Below, in pieces: positions 24,809-37,990 of a DNA stretch of 64,000 nt. The translations under genes and the position numbers were made by a program. The notes below the pieces were generated by a model that ran no database searches, was not told where the DNA came from, and saw only the letters and a list, made by a program, of their open reading frames with translations. The stretch's first letter is position 1. Each line of letters opens with the position of its first letter. Source of the DNA: Dipteris shenzhenensis (Eukaryota > Polypodiophyta > Polypodiopsida > Gleicheniales). The stretch lies in the NCBI GenBank assembly GCA_047967505.1, contig CM106540.1; one strand, 5' to 3'.

Positions 24809-27800
24809 TGATGGTGCTCCCACTCCCTTCATGAATGTAAAGCTCTCCTTGCATGAGGCATCTTCCTTCGAGAGAGTTTTCCATTTGAGAGAGAGTCAAG
24901 AGAGGCAAGCCCTTGCTTCATCAAGGCACGCAAGCCCTTACTCCATCAAGGCACAAGCCCTCTCCTTGAGGCATCTCCATTCCTTTGCTAGCTCTCATTG
25001 TAGAGCCCCTTCTCCTCTCCGTTTTGAATAAAAAATCTCTCCATTCCGCTTCATGGAGGTCAAGTTATGCAATTCCAAAGCTCAGTAGGTTCCTTTGGGA
25101 GATGGAGTCCTCTGGAGGAGTTTTCTTCATTATGTTTGAGAGATTTCTGAAACTTGATTTTAGTGCTTGATTTTAGTGAGGATGATAGGTCGAGGGGAGA
25201 GTTCAACCTCCTCCAAAGCTCGAAGTGCTTAATCTTCTTTCAAGCTCGCCTCTCGTGGTAGTTTGTCGACTACTTGTTTTCTTGCAGTCCTTCTTGGCTA
25301 GCTAGCTGGAGATCTTATTAATGGCTGTGGGTAGCGGGCCCTGGAAATCTTCTACAACAAGCCGGGGTTCCCTCTACTACAAGCACCTCAGCTCTAACAT
25401 AGGTGGCTAGCTATAATCACTAGCAACTGCAACGAACTACAAACAAAGCAAGGCCTACATCGACTTGTACAATAGTTGGCTGACTCAAGCACCTACAATC
25501 AACCACTGATCTATAATCCAGCCATTGAGCTCTCGAGAATCACATTCCAGCCACTGAGTTGTCGACATAGCCGATGGCTCATCTCCATAATGGCTCCAAG
25601 CCCTCCATCAATGACCTAGCCAGCCCACAAGCTCTACGCAAACCTTCGAATGAGAGGCAGCTCCCTCATCTCATGCAACAGCAGTTCCTAAACTTGCATG
25701 CACACCTCCAGATGACAAGGCTCCAGTCGTCAGTCCTCAGTGACAGCAAAGCCACTCCTCAGCAAATGCAACAACAACTAGCAACAAACTAGCCACCTCA
25801 AAGCTTCCATTCGACTCAACAGCATCTCCTTTGCTGAGAGCCAAGGCCGTCGTGCCTCCATCGCTCCTCAACGAGTTCCTTCAATCCGTGGTGTCTCTCG
25901 CCTACAACACAATGGACTCACAGATCTCGGCCATGTGGCATGGAGCTCTATTGGCTTGTGTGGTACCTCTATAGGTTGAACAAGGTAAGGTAGAATGTAA
26001 ATGTAGGAAGGTCAAGGTCTGAGCACCAAGGCTCCATGCACATAGAAGACCACCCTACAAAGCCCATGGCTCCATGGGCAATAACCTCTAGCCCAAGCTT
26101 CACAAACGGCTCCTCCAAGAGAGTGTACTTCCTACAACCCCACGGCTCTGCAAGTCAGCTTCTCTGCCACCCAAGCTATGCATAGCTAAAGCCACAACAA
26201 CTCGCTTCAGCAATGAACATTCCACAAATGACGGATAGAAAAGAAGAACGATCGTGGATGGAATTCCAATGATAGAATCTTTCTAGATTCCTTCACATTA
26301 TCCATGGGTTGGTCTCCACACTGCCATGTGGCACTTATCTTATCCTCCCCTTTGTGTGACACTTTGCATATTGGGTCAAGCTGACCTAGGTAATGTTAAC
26401 CATAGATAAGATGCTAGGTCTGGTCAAGTTGACCCTGATTAAGTGACTTAGCCAGGCTAACCATCCTTTTGGTTAGTTTCATGACACATGGCAGTGCCCA
26501 ATCCTCCCACATCAGCATTTTGCCCAATCAACATGCACAGTCACACAGGTGCCATGTGAGTAGGCAGTGCCATGTCACTGGCCATCTCAGCCTACCACCT
26601 AAGCACACAATGCCTCATAGGCACACTTTGTATTCTACATGTGACACTTAGTGTCTAGTCATCATGTCATGTCACCATGTGCCTTCTAAGCATAGTGCCA
26701 ATAGGCACACTGTATGTGACCACCAATTTGCCGCATCATCCTTTAAGACACCTCATCCTTTTGGACCCCCTCCTTGGATCAAAATTTGGCCATACTTTTA
26801 GGAGCCATAACTTTTGATCCAAAGGGAATTTGGAGGTGCTCCAAAAAGAAAAATTGATCGCCAACTCACACTCTATGCGATGAGCACCTTAGATCTACCA
26901 TCTGACTTTTTTATAGGTCAGCATCATTAAAACATCTTCATCGAAACCACCTCCTGATCCTCTGTAGCGCACCTAGCACATAAAATGAACAAACTAAAAC
27001 TCATTTTGCTGCATTTGATGCTTCAATGTGTAGGCTATAGACTAGCATAGCCATAGAGGAGATCTAACTCCACCAAGCCAAGTAAACCATTGCTACATTT
27101 CCCAATTAGTTCCCATTAGCATTAGTCCATGCGGTCCTATCATTGATGTACACATTCACACATTTGGCAGTTCATCACTCAATGTGACACTTGGCAGTGA
27201 TCTCTCTCAGATTCAAGATGGTTGCATATTTCTTGCACACACACATGCCACCCATGTAAAGTCATGCATTGTTGACTATTTTTGGCATTGGTTCCTACAC
27301 GCATACACATCAGCCTTGTAGAGCCTCTTGGCTATGCCCGACATGCAGTTGTCATCATTCTATGACAAGCTTGATCCTTGGCATTAGACATTCTCACATG
27401 ACTTGGTTTTGATAGTTTAGTGTAATCCCTCCAGTGGCAGCTCTTTTACAGTGTTCTCATGGGGTAGTAGACACTCTTGCCGGTACATGGGTAAGCCTCT
27501 TGCATAGAGCACTAGACCACCTCCATCATGGAGTTACCTGCCGCATCACACAGTTGGTGATACACCAGTCATGACTCCATACAACATCCATGAGTGGAAA
27601 GAGAACCTACTTTGACCATTTATTACCACAGGGTATGTACCAGTGTATGTTGCCGACTTGAGCCTCATTGGCCTTGAGAGATTGGATGCAGATGCTTCAA
27701 AAGTTAGCATGGATCAACCCATAGTTTTTGATCATGCACATTCCTCGGTAAGCCCTTAGCATGAGGCACACTTCTTGGTAAGCCCTCATCATGAGGCACA

Positions 27801-28758
27801 TTCAGTAATAATCCTTCAACACGAAGCATATTTGATGGTAGGTCCTCAGTACAAGGCAGTCCCATCTACATCAGCTCAATTTGATTTCACTGATGTACAA
27901 CCATCACCCTCATGCATGGATCCGACTCCATCCTTTGTCACAAATGCAGATACTTGGCAGGAGTTTAGTGATCATGCAGATTTATAGCAGGTAAGTCCTC
28001 AGTACAAGGCACTCACATCTCTTGCCTCATGTAGAGATACATGCCACAGCGCATCCAGCTCTTCAGATGATTCCATTCCAACATCCATCACTGATTCTTT
28101 CACCTCTGACACTAAGTATACCTTGGGCTCAGTTCCCTTCAGCATTATAGATCAATAGATCAGTCTACAGGACATTCTACCATCGGATCAATCATGCCGC
28201 ATTGCACCACCCTTGAATCCAGTTATCACCACCACTTTTGATCAGCAAATCATTCCTCAGCATGAGATACTTATGCATTAGTGCGGTCCTGCTCCAGTGC
28301 TTGAAATACTCTCCTGCTCACGAGCCATCTGCAGTAGCTGCATCTACAAAGAGCTTCCCTACAGCCCTCCATGCAATGCCTCACCTCCAATGATGAGCAA
28401 GATTCACTTGCAAGGGGATCTATGGCTGCTCCACGGCTCCATAAGCTGGTAACACATGACATCATCGATGATCTCCATCGACGGTCTCCTTCCAATGCTA
28501 GGCGATCGACTCCACAACCCTTCTCATAAACGAGCTCAAGGGCTCACAGGCAATCCGAAATGCCACCACCAGCTGCTCAACAAGTCCTGGATGGCTTTCG
28601 AACAAGCTCCGCAAAATGGCAAAGAAATATGTCTGGATGATGTCTACCCAAAATCTCTCCGTGAATGAGAGAATCAAGCTCTCCAAAGCTCTCGGTAGAT
28701 CTCTTGAAGTAGTGCCCGTTCTCCTCTCACCGAGCTCCTCGTAGATCGGATGCCATGG
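24809..28758. other. no recognisable gene; decayed repeat sequence
   Basis: Open frames are short and unlike known domains. At about 27680-28010 a roughly 30-bp motif (CATGAGGCACA...GTAAGCCCTCA type) recurs imperfectly. Minus-strand frames at 28271-28686 lie just inside the primer-site candidate at 28759 and may be the interior of a small LTR element, without an identifiable product. Confidence 0.4.
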
Positions 28759-28957
28759 GCTCTGATACTAGTTGTGGGAGAGGAGAGCACACACAAAGGG
28801 ATAGGAGACGCCAAAAGTGGTGGAGCAAAAGCTACTCCAGCTTATTCCTCTATCATATATATATGAGTATACATGGGCATTGTACAAGTGGGTGGGCACA
28901 TTGCCCTTTACCCCATCACCACTGTACATCAGAGCCCACTAAACATTATCCTCGACA
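28759..28957 (-). repeat. short LTR candidate plus primer-like site
   Basis: The minus strand reads TAGTATCAGAGC (28759-28770), close to the tRNA-iMet site. The adjoining 28773-28957 begins TGTCGAGG and ends CCCACA on the minus strand, a possible 185-bp LTR. It has no visible partner. Confidence 0.4.
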
Positions 28958-29302
28958 GTACAGTCATTCAAAGGGCTTTCTCACTACCAACACATGGTGC
29001 CAAATACCCTACACAGCTTCGATGCAAAGTTTCTCGAAGTACAGTCTCTCCTCACCAAGGGCACACTGTTCCATAGGGATGGCATATTGCTTCGCACAAT
29101 CCTTAACCATCGCCTCAAGGAAGCAGCACAATTCCTATCCACAATCCTAGGGGTTAAGTGCAGCAAGAATCGATCCCTTCCACTCTGCACATTTGTTTTG
29201 CTGAGTAGGAAGCTAAAGCAAGACTAAGTTCAACACTCAGTCATCTTCTTTAGAAAGAAACTAGATGGTTCATCAGGCCAAAAATGTAAAATTCCACACT
29301 TA

Positions 29303-30115
29303 TTGGCTATGATCATCAAAAAAGAGCTACAAGAAAGAGAAATGACTTTGCCCCAATCACCAAAACCAATTGAGGAGTTGGACATACCCTTCTCACAAGT
29401 ATGGGAGCCGTCACCAACTTCTCCTACTATCACTATGGCAAGTGCAAATGTCTTACAAGAAATACCTATTATGGAGGTCGGGATTGAGGAATTGCCCCAC
29501 AGCACAACCAATGGTCCAATATCACTGAAGACATTCCTCAACAGGCAAAGGTCACCTTGCAAATGAGAAAGCTTAAGAGGCATATACAACCATCTACCAC
29601 CAATACAAAGAAAAAATGAATGAGATGCACTCCCAAGAGATAATCATCTCCAAGCTTGAACTCCAATTGCTAGTGCACAACAATGAGGCATTGGAAGACA
29701 ACACCAATGAAGCCCCACTACAATGCACAACGGTGGTGTACCAAGAACTTGTGGCTGCTCTACAAGTGGAAGATCACCTCAACGCACTTGTGCTTATCCA
29801 ATGGAAACAACTTCAAATCACGATCATATCTGCTCATCCAAAAATCAAATGGGAATGTTCCATAGGGACCAAAACTCTATGCATAATTTTCCAAGACTTG
29901 TCCAAAGATGAGAAAAATATCTTCTGCTTGTCTACACATGTCGGGTTTATAGCACTTAGGATGGATGCTTTCATTGCATATGTATGCCTCATGGGTAGTC
30001 CTCCCCTCAGGGTTATTGTTGGTTTGTTGCCATTACTACAAAGGCCATCACTATCATTTACAAGGCATGACATAACCGACATCCCACCCATGGACTGCAG
30101 TTTTATCTTGGGGGG

Positions 30116-30194
<79 letters not shown>
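29303..30194 (+). pseudogene. unrecognised frames ending in (GA)n
   Basis: Two adjacent plus-strand frames (29303-29566 and 29616-30194, 192 residues) have ordinary composition and a possible coiled-coil start (SQEIIISKLELQLLVHNNEA). The second runs into a (GA)n tract and ends in a meaningless Arg-Glu repeat. I recognise no domain. Position on the 5' side of a plus-strand gypsy LTR suggests they could be the tail of a decayed LTR element; this is an inference. Confidence 0.35.
30118..30191. repeat. (GA)n microsatellite
   Basis: A run of G is followed by uninterrupted GA for about 70 bp. Confidence 0.97.
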
Positions 30195-31002
30195 TGATAT
30201 TAGATCAAAAGCAACGTAGGTGCCTTGGAGGATGGGTTTGCTTTCAACAAATCTCATTGCTTGCGGCGAAAAAAATGGAGAAAGAGAGCGCGTTATCTTA
30301 ATGTCCTCAAAAGAACAAAATGATTTAGGGGGAAAATGAGATAGTCAATACATCAAATCCTTCACAGAGAGTGTATGAAATGCCTCTGATGCTAATTTAG
30401 AAGCACATCTTCTTTCTATTGCTAACGTAGTGGGCCAAAACAACAAGAACTAAAACACTCCTTGCATGAGTTTACCATTGGGCTTAAGTTTGAGGTGCTA
30501 TCTCCTCTGTAGACAGCGCATTTACCCTCTTAGTCTAGCTTCCTTGACTTTAAGAGTTAGAGTTAGAGAGAGAGAGAGAAGCAATTGAATATACATGCTT
30601 ATCAGCATAAGTTCTCTATTTTTACTTGAGGAAATTCTTCAGAAATCTTCCGAGATTTTGAAATGCATGTGCTCGCTGGTCATACATTGAAGTCGTAGCT
30701 GATGATCCCATCGCACCAGCAAAAAGAAGTGTCATAAGATGATAGGCCTATCTCACATCCAACTTCCCATATGTAACCACTCTCTCTGCCAACCTCATAA
30801 CCTCACTTACCCTTGTTGCTACCACCCTCTTAACCTTCCCCAAGCTCCATCCTAACATCTATTCCCTCCATCATCTCTTTGCTCATGCCTCTCACCATTT
30901 TCAACTAACCCAATAGTCACAAACTTATGAGCCCCTTACACCTAGCTTCTTCCCCTCCCTTGCTAATCCTACCCTTGAGGATTACCAAGCTGCTCAAACC
31001 AT

Positions 31003-31990
31003 TTGCCTAGTTCTTCCCCCCTCCCTCTGCTCCCCCTTCCACAACTAACACTCTTTCATATCTCTCCCCCATGTCCCCAAGATTCCCTCCTTGCCCCGTC
31101 ATCACCTTTGACACTACTTGTGCTTCCATCAATAGAGAATGACACAATATTCGATTTTGAATATCAGGATCCGGATAATCCAATTCGTACTCCCATGCCA
31201 AGTTCCAATGATGGGTATGATTTTGATGAGATACCACTTCCCAGTAACCCCATCAAGGAATTTTAAAGCAAATATCCTGATATGAAAACTCGAGGTGGAT
31301 GGACCCTGGGGATGGACCCTGGACAACTTTCCTACCAACTTTCGTCAACGTCAAATTAGTGAAGGATGGATAAGCAAGTTGGATCCACAACTTGATTGGC
31401 ACCATCCCAAGCTCTTTGATGTAATCTTCATGAAGGAGTACCTAAATGCACCTCCATGTCTCAGAACCCATCCCAAGTTCTATGCAGTTCCATGATGTAA
31501 AAAATGCGAAGCCAACATACACACTTTGGATGAAGATCGAACCATTAATTGGCCAATGATTGAACCATACTCTAGTGTAGAATGGAATATCCAAGGCACA
31601 ATGATCCGAGCACTTCAGCAACATGAGCAAATAGTGTGCAGCAACATTGATCGCTTCCTTCGCCTAAGTGCTATATTCTGTAAAACATTGGAATTCATTT
31701 TGGAGGTCCCATGTTACCTCGATACCCATTTGCCTCCACTCAGTTTCAATCCCAATGAACGGGTCGATGCTCAGATTACAAGTTGACTATATCAAAGAGT
31801 GATCTTCTTCAAAGCACGCCACATATCTTTGTTCAAACAAATGGTGGATACAAGCTACCTAGAAACCGAGAAAAAATTGTACGGTGCTAAGGCTTTACAG
31901 TAGGATCGACTGGCATGCAACAAGTTCCACAGCCACTGGACTAAAGGCATGGCAATCCAGGTACGTGCTCATAATAAGCCATAACTCGAG
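31003..31990 (+). pseudogene. decayed retroelement-like frames
   Basis: Three plus-strand fragments in changing frames (31003-31266, 31295-31495, 31526-31786) read coherently, with motifs such as LDPQLDWHHPKLFDVIFMKE and SSVEWNIQGTMIRALQQHEQ, and continue with stops to about 31990. They sit directly 5' of a plus-strand gypsy LTR; the ACTCGAGGACGGG sequence near 31984 resembles the run-up to the 3' LTR in plant gypsy elements. I cannot name the protein. Confidence 0.35.
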
Positions 31991-32172
31991 GACGGGTAAT
32001 AAAATGGATCCAAGAGTATGTTGTCTTTGTGCCAACATGGACTTAGGTTTCCACAGCCACTGGACTAAAGGCATGGCAATCCAGGTACGTGCTCGTAATA
32101 AGCCATAACTCGAGGACGGGTAATAAAATGGATCCAAGAGTATGTTGTCTTTGTGCCAACATGGACTTAGGT
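31925..32172. repeat. 124-bp tandem duplication spanning the LTR edge
   Basis: The segment starting TTCCACAGCCACTGG at 31925 is repeated at 32049 almost perfectly. Each copy includes the first about 30 bases of the LTR (TGTTG at 32019 and 32143), so the duplication crosses the LTR boundary and happened after insertion. Confidence 0.92.
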
Positions 32173-33461
32173 AGAACAGAATGTGTGTGTAGGGTAGCGG
32201 CAAAGCTCCACTTGTACTTGCATAAAGCTAGAAATAATCCCTCTTAGAAATCCAACTTGCAAGTTCTACATGCAAGTTCTACATGCAAGTCCTACATGCG
32301 AGTCCTACATGCGAGTCCTACATGCGAGTTCTACATGCAACTTTTACATGCAACTCCTACATGCGAGTTCTACATGCAAGTTCTACATGCAACTCCTACA
32401 TGCAACTCCTACATGCGAGTTCTATAGACAACTCCTACATGTAACTCCTGCATGCGAGTTCTACATGCCACTCCTACATGCAACTCCTACATGTAACTCC
32501 TACATGCAACTTGAAACTCCTACATGAATCTTCTATATGTAAGTTCTACATGTAGAGAGAGAATGTCTTACAATTCCTACATGCAAAGAGAGTAAATACC
32601 CCATAATGGAATGAAGCCCACACTCTTTGGGACATTGTGTTGAGTTCTACTTTGGTATTCCAAGCAATTGTCTCAAGTGTCCATGCTTCCTTGCACTTCA
32701 CATCCAAAAGCATGTCCTAACCTTGCAACTCCTCCCCTCTCCTCCAACCTTGCAACCCATCCTCTCCCTCTCCTCCTCCCTCCTCCTCCTCCCTCTTCCT
32801 CTTCCTCCTCCCTCCTCCTACTCCTCCTCCCTCTTCCTCCTCCTCCTCTCTTCTCCTCCTCCTCCTCCTCTCTCCTCCCTTCTCCTCCTCCCTCCTCCTC
32901 CTCCTTCTCCTCCCTCCTCTCTCTGCTTTCCCCCATGCTCTTACTCCTTCTTCCTCTCCCACTCCCTCCCCACTCCTATGCTCCCCCTAAACCCTTAACC
33001 TCCATGATCTACAAGGGAGATGAGTTCTCCACCATGTACTCTACCCTGAACCTTGGAACCTCTTCTAAACTTTGGAACCTCTTTCTAAACCTTGGAACTC
33101 CTTCTAAGCCTTGGAACCTCCTTCTAACCCTAGAACCTCTTCTAAACCCTAGAACCTCCTTCTAACCCCTAAAACCTCCCTCTAACCCTTAAACTTCTCC
33201 TAAACCCTACAACCCCCAATGAAGACAAAAGCCTTCATTACCTCAACCATGATGATACATGTTCCTTTTACACATGCATGCACTATGTTTGCTTACCACA
33301 CTTAAGTCTATGTCTCTCACCAAAATACGACTTGAGGTCGTAAGCTACATGTATACTAGAAATGACAACCCCGATATATCTGTAGGTGACAAAAAGCCTC
33401 GGAACCCTGCATATTGAAAACACCTTGCTCTTCCTATGGAAGCTGTGGGAAAGAGCCAACA
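32143..33461 (+). repeat. gypsy LTR, solo or 3' LTR, same family as 9015-10320
   Basis: 1319 bp, from TGTTGTCTTTG to GAGCCAACA on the plus strand, collinear with the reverse complement of 9015-10320. It has the same 14-bp ACATGCAAGTTCT-type tandem units (32265-32545), pyrimidine block (32740-32960) and TCTAAACCTTGGAACCTCC-type repeats (33040-33215). No primer site follows at 33462, so it is not a 5' LTR. No clear target duplication is seen. Confidence 0.9.
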
Positions 33462-35114
33462 CTGCATGAAGGGCTAGCAAGAAAACTTTTTGCTTGTTGT
33501 GAGGTGGCAACTTCTTGTTTCAGTGTTTTATCATCCAACTAATGAATTTGGCATTACAAAATATCACATTATCATCTACCTCCCTTTCCTCGGAGCTCTT
33601 CATGTTAAGGGGCATTGTCGTATGCTCGACTTGGGTTGTCTAGTGTAACTCTCGGAGTTATTTTTTTTTCGAGGGGTTTTGGTCAGGTTTCAATTTTATG
33701 TGCATGAACTTTTAAGTATTCACATTGTTACATTTGCTTTTGAATGAATATTTTTTATGCTTTCAATACTATGTGAATGAATGTTTTGTAATTTGTATGT
33801 TTCAATAATATGTGAATGAATGGTTAAGAAGCTTCATCGCCTTTGTCACTGCCATGACTATGGTAACATCATTGGTGGGTAAAGCTGGGGTCATTATAGG
33901 AGGTATTTAGAAGGTGTTATTGTAAAGCTGGGGTCATTATAAGAGTGCCTCTTACATGAGGCTGAATAACTCCTTATTCCAACATCAGTTGATCTCAATG
34001 CTTGGCATCTTTGTCAGACTATTGTCATCAAATGCTGAGGATGTTCTAGACTCATTCAATGTGTCCAACTTATTGGCTTGCCCCTTCCAAAAATGCTTAT
34101 GTTTATGGAGCATGATGTGCTCGACCCTATGTGAACGTGTAAGAGTGAAGATATCTATAGAATCCACAACATGTTTTAGAGGTTTAGAAAATAAGACACC
34201 AACACTTTGGTCCAACCCTAGGGTGCCAACTCAATGTGTAATATGTTACTACGCTCATCCAAAATCCAGCGTATGGGGGGACAAGGTCCAAAAATGATAT
34301 GCATGGATTTTCGTAGAATTTTCAAATATGCAAGGGAAAATATGAAATTATCATGTCCCCCTTCTCACAAAATAAACCTTGAAAAATATGAAAGATTTTA
34401 AGATTTGTACATATTTTTCATAATATGTGAGGCCCAAGGGGGAGGGTCTTTTGGATGAAGGGGGATAAAACAAAAAATACACTAAAATATGAAAACCCAT
34501 GTCCTTTCAAATGAATGTAACTTTTTTGTGTGTTACCCAAATTTCGAGGTGTAAAGACATATTTGAAGCTCTTTTAGTGTAGAACACATCTATGTTAATT
34601 TGAATAATTTCTATGCATGACATATTGTTAAATTCATCTCATAATCAAGATTTTGATAGGTTTTATTACTAAAGGGAGTTGGCACCCCAAGAACTAGACC
34701 TAGCAGTTCATAGAGGTTCTTAGTTATGATTTTAGCCACAAAGCCATAATTTAAGATAATTATCTTATGCAATAATTCCAATGGGGTCCAATATTTTTAT
34801 TATGTTTCCATCAACTTCATCGCACATTATTATTGTTTTCCCAAATTTTGGTATGTGGCAAATTCAAAATTGTTCTTTAGTATCTCCTCTAGAAATATTA
34901 ATTCTCCATTAATGATGAAATAGTTTGATTGATTATTATTAAATTTTTATTTGTCCATTTGCATTATTCTGCAAGATCTACCCTAAACCTCATCTTTCAT
35001 CTCTGTTAAGTATTGTCTCCTAAGCAATGGAGCTATTCACAGTTAACTCTTCTATATTTTTTGCAAAATTATACTCTATGAAAAGATATGGGTGGATAAA
35101 AATGGTTCTTTCAA
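33462..35114. other. intergenic, AT-rich, no gene seen
   Basis: It contains copies of the AT-rich repeat related to 10735-10990 (33700-33830). Another segment, 33860-33965, is related to the core of the foldback at 35115-35242. No supported coding region. Confidence 0.5.
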
Positions 35115-35242
35115 TGAAGTCTTGTTGCAACTCATCACAAAGGCTAGCCTCATGTAAGAGGTGCTATTGTAAAGCTACGGTCATTATAAGAGCATCTCTT
35201 ACACAAGGCTAAATAATATGATGAATTGCAACAAGAGCTCAT
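35115..35242. repeat. 128-bp foldback, MITE-like
   Basis: The outer arms CTTGTTGCAACTCATCA (35121-35137) and TGATGAATTGCAACAAG (35219-35235) are near-perfect inverted copies. The interior continues the symmetry (AGCCTCATGTAAGAG against CTCTTACACAAGGCT), so the whole unit is close to a palindrome. A copy of the core lies at about 33920-33960. Confidence 0.75.
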
Positions 35243-36490
35243 GAAAAGGCCACTTTTCTCCACCTCTCTCTTTTCATATAGTATAGTTTCATAGAAAGTA
35301 CAGAAGCATTAATTTTGAGGAGCTTCTAGTTTTGTGAGGTACTACTCAGTATAGATGGGTGGATAAGTTTAGCTTGGATTTGGTAGAGTTTAGGGGATTG
35401 ACAAATGAAAATTTATTAATATTTGATCTAAACATATTCCATTAATGCCACTAGAGGAGATTAGTAGAAAACAAATTTGAACTATCATTGTACAAGATTT
35501 TAGAGAACGATAACAATTGTATGATGAAACAAATGTGGTCACATAATAATATATTGGTGTCTATTAGAGCATGAACAAATATTTACACTTTTACATTCTT
35601 ACACTTCTTTTGACATTTGAATATTTTTTATTCTTTCAATTGTATGTGATTGCATTTTGCTTTCTTTCATTTGATAAAGCTTACATTCTTACACTTACTA
35701 TTGAATGAATATATTTATTCTTTCATTCGTTTGCTCTCAAATACTTAAATTTGAAACTTATCATTATTAAAAAATCATTATTACAAAGTCATGATCATTA
35801 TTACAAAATCACATATGATTCATATATGTGTATCTCATAAAAGAATAAATGTCATAATATAGTTGCTGCAAATAAGATTTGATCAAAATAAAGTATCTCA
35901 AGATGCTTATGTGCTAGGTCCCAAGTTTGGAGTGCCTTGATTGTTCGATGGTATAACTTGGCTATCCAAATTCATGACATCTCTGATATTGAACACATCA
36001 ATTGTCTCATCCACATCAATGTCTCCAAACATCGATCTGTAGCGAGCGAGCTCATCTTGTAGTCTAAAGTTGCTTTCTCACAGAGTTGTAATTATCTTTT
36101 CATCTTTCCTAGCAATCTCTTCATCTTTCATGGCAATTCATGCCTGCAACTCTTCTACTGTGACACCTTGCTACTGACGGCGGAGAGGTAGGGCAGCTAT
36201 AGCTAGCTAGCTCAACCAAATCTGCATGGGCCTATGAAGTCAGAACGCGAGGCCTTTGAGACACTAGCTCCCTGTTCTCCTCTCGAGTTCTCTTGCACTC
36301 ACCAAGTTGCCCCATTCCAGTTCCTGACAAGTGGTGCTTATGCGACCAATCGACACATTGATGCAATACATCATGCATATACAATTGTTGAATAAAAAAT
36401 ACAAGAAACCGTTGGTTGTTCAGCATGTATTCCTCTACCTCTATGAACCTCTACAATAGGATTTGTGCTAATATTAGTCTTATGTCTCAA
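35243..36490. other. intergenic, AT-rich, no gene seen
   Basis: It contains another AT-rich dispersed repeat copy (35570-35760, inverse to 10735-10990). The short frames at 36000-36430 carry no recognisable domain. Confidence 0.45.
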
Positions 36491-36493
36491 GTC

Positions 36494-36850
36494 TCAGAGC
36501 TTTGGTTGCGAATACTTATTTTCGATAGCCCAAGAACGAAGAAACAATGTATTAAGCACAAACTCAGACAGGCATAATTTCATGACTTTTGAGAGCCTCA
36601 ATGGCTCTCCCATCATCGTCTCGTCGTCAAAGGGGCCTGCAGAAAACACTCCTAGGCTCTCCTTTTCTAGTACTCTCTTTACTCTCGCAATATCACTTGT
36701 GTCTCTCCTCATGATCCAACTGCTCAGCTAGGTTTGCCTCTTCAGGCACAAAACCTATCAGGCCATCTGGGGGGGGGGGGTTTGGCATGTTGAGGACGTG
36801 GGGGATCTCATCCATGAAAATAGGATATCCCTCGGCACTCATTGTGTAGC
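36494..36850 (-). pseudogene. unrecognised minus-strand fragment
   Basis: A frame beginning near 36850 (MDEIPHVLNMPNPPPP) shifts near 36770 in a run of C, then continues as EEANLAEQLDHEERHK and, after a stop, as ARVKRVLEKESLGVFSAG and KVMKLCLSEFVLNTLFLRSW. It lies downstream of the kinase-like pseudogene on the same strand. It could be part of the same decayed gene or repeat; no family is recognised. Confidence 0.35.
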
Positions 36851-37340
36851 CTGAAAATATATAACTTAGGATGTAAACCTAGGATGTAATATAAGTCAGC
36901 ATTTGAGATGCAAACATATTAAAACAAATTTTAAACATATTAAAATTTAAATGCAAACATATTGATTAACAAGTGGAATCATAAACATTAAGATTAAGAG
37001 TTCACAAGTGCTTTCAATCATAAAAAATTGCATTAAATCATGAAGTTGCATCAAATTGTAAACATTGCAATATATTGTAGACTTGCATTAAACTGTAAAC
37101 ACTTGCATCCCCAGTTCATGTTTGCTTCAAATCGTAAATCACATGATAGAGTTGCACGTTTGAAAGAAATATAAATGCTCATTACATAGTCATCTTGAAA
37201 AAAACTAAAGTTACAAATATATGTAAAAAGAAGTCATGTTTGAAGCTTGTACAGGGCTGCAACGCGATGCTATATACGACAAATATTTATTTGCTCATAG
37301 GCCTAAGTCCCACATTTGGTGTGAGAGCTAGTCCGCATCT

Positions 37341-37990
37341 TCATGCAATGTCAAAGACACCACATAACTCTATTGTAGCTAGATGACTGCTAGGATTACG
37401 AGACCTTCCATGTTGAGCTAGTTGCCGAAGCCAGTCCAACAGAACTTGTGCTGGACTACTCAAAGTACTTAGTACGCAATGGTCCATCATTCTCAAAATG
37501 TGGTATGACATTGCGTAGACATCTTGCTCAATAAAAAAAGCAAGGGGATCTCTTGCAATACACTTCGCTGCCATGTGTTGATACTTGTGGCAGAATGCTT
37601 GCTTGCTGTCGGGACTATTTGTCTTTGTAGGCGGATAGTGCATTGTCATTCTCACTAGTGTCATCATGCTCCAGTCATAGATGCCTAGGTATACTTCAAA
37701 GGTTGACTATAAGACATGCTACAAAATGTTTTGCACGTGCAAATCATTGTGAAGGACATTGTCTTGGTGCATGTAGTGGACCATGCACACAAGTGCACTT
37801 ATGAGTTCTAAACCATGTTTTCTCAATCGTGGAGCTCTACTGGGCATGTCCGCTTCATCTCAATGTCTCGATGGTGATGGTCTCTTGCCATCGTGTCCAA
37901 GATAGGTCAACCACTTGTTCAAATGGTTTTCGTTCCAATACAAAAATATAATCATTGGTTCTCTATCCTGTACAAGGCCAATGGCTCAAA
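37341..37990 (-). pseudogene. protein kinase-like pseudogene
   Basis: The minus strand encodes the central part of a kinase fold: ELISALVCMVHYMHQDN, then the catalytic loop VLHNDLHVQNIL (H-x-D-L-x-x-x-N), and after two stops IYDWSMMTLV, where DW occupies the place of DFG. The C-terminal part (37341-37667) has DVYAMSYHILRMM, like kinase helix F. The HNDLH loop is of the type seen in atypical or repeat-borne kinase-like proteins. At least three stops and a frameshift make it non-functional. Confidence 0.65.

Noticed and set aside
33956-34297. 113-residue plus-strand frame
   Set aside because: No domain, unusual composition and location in a dispersed repeat copy.
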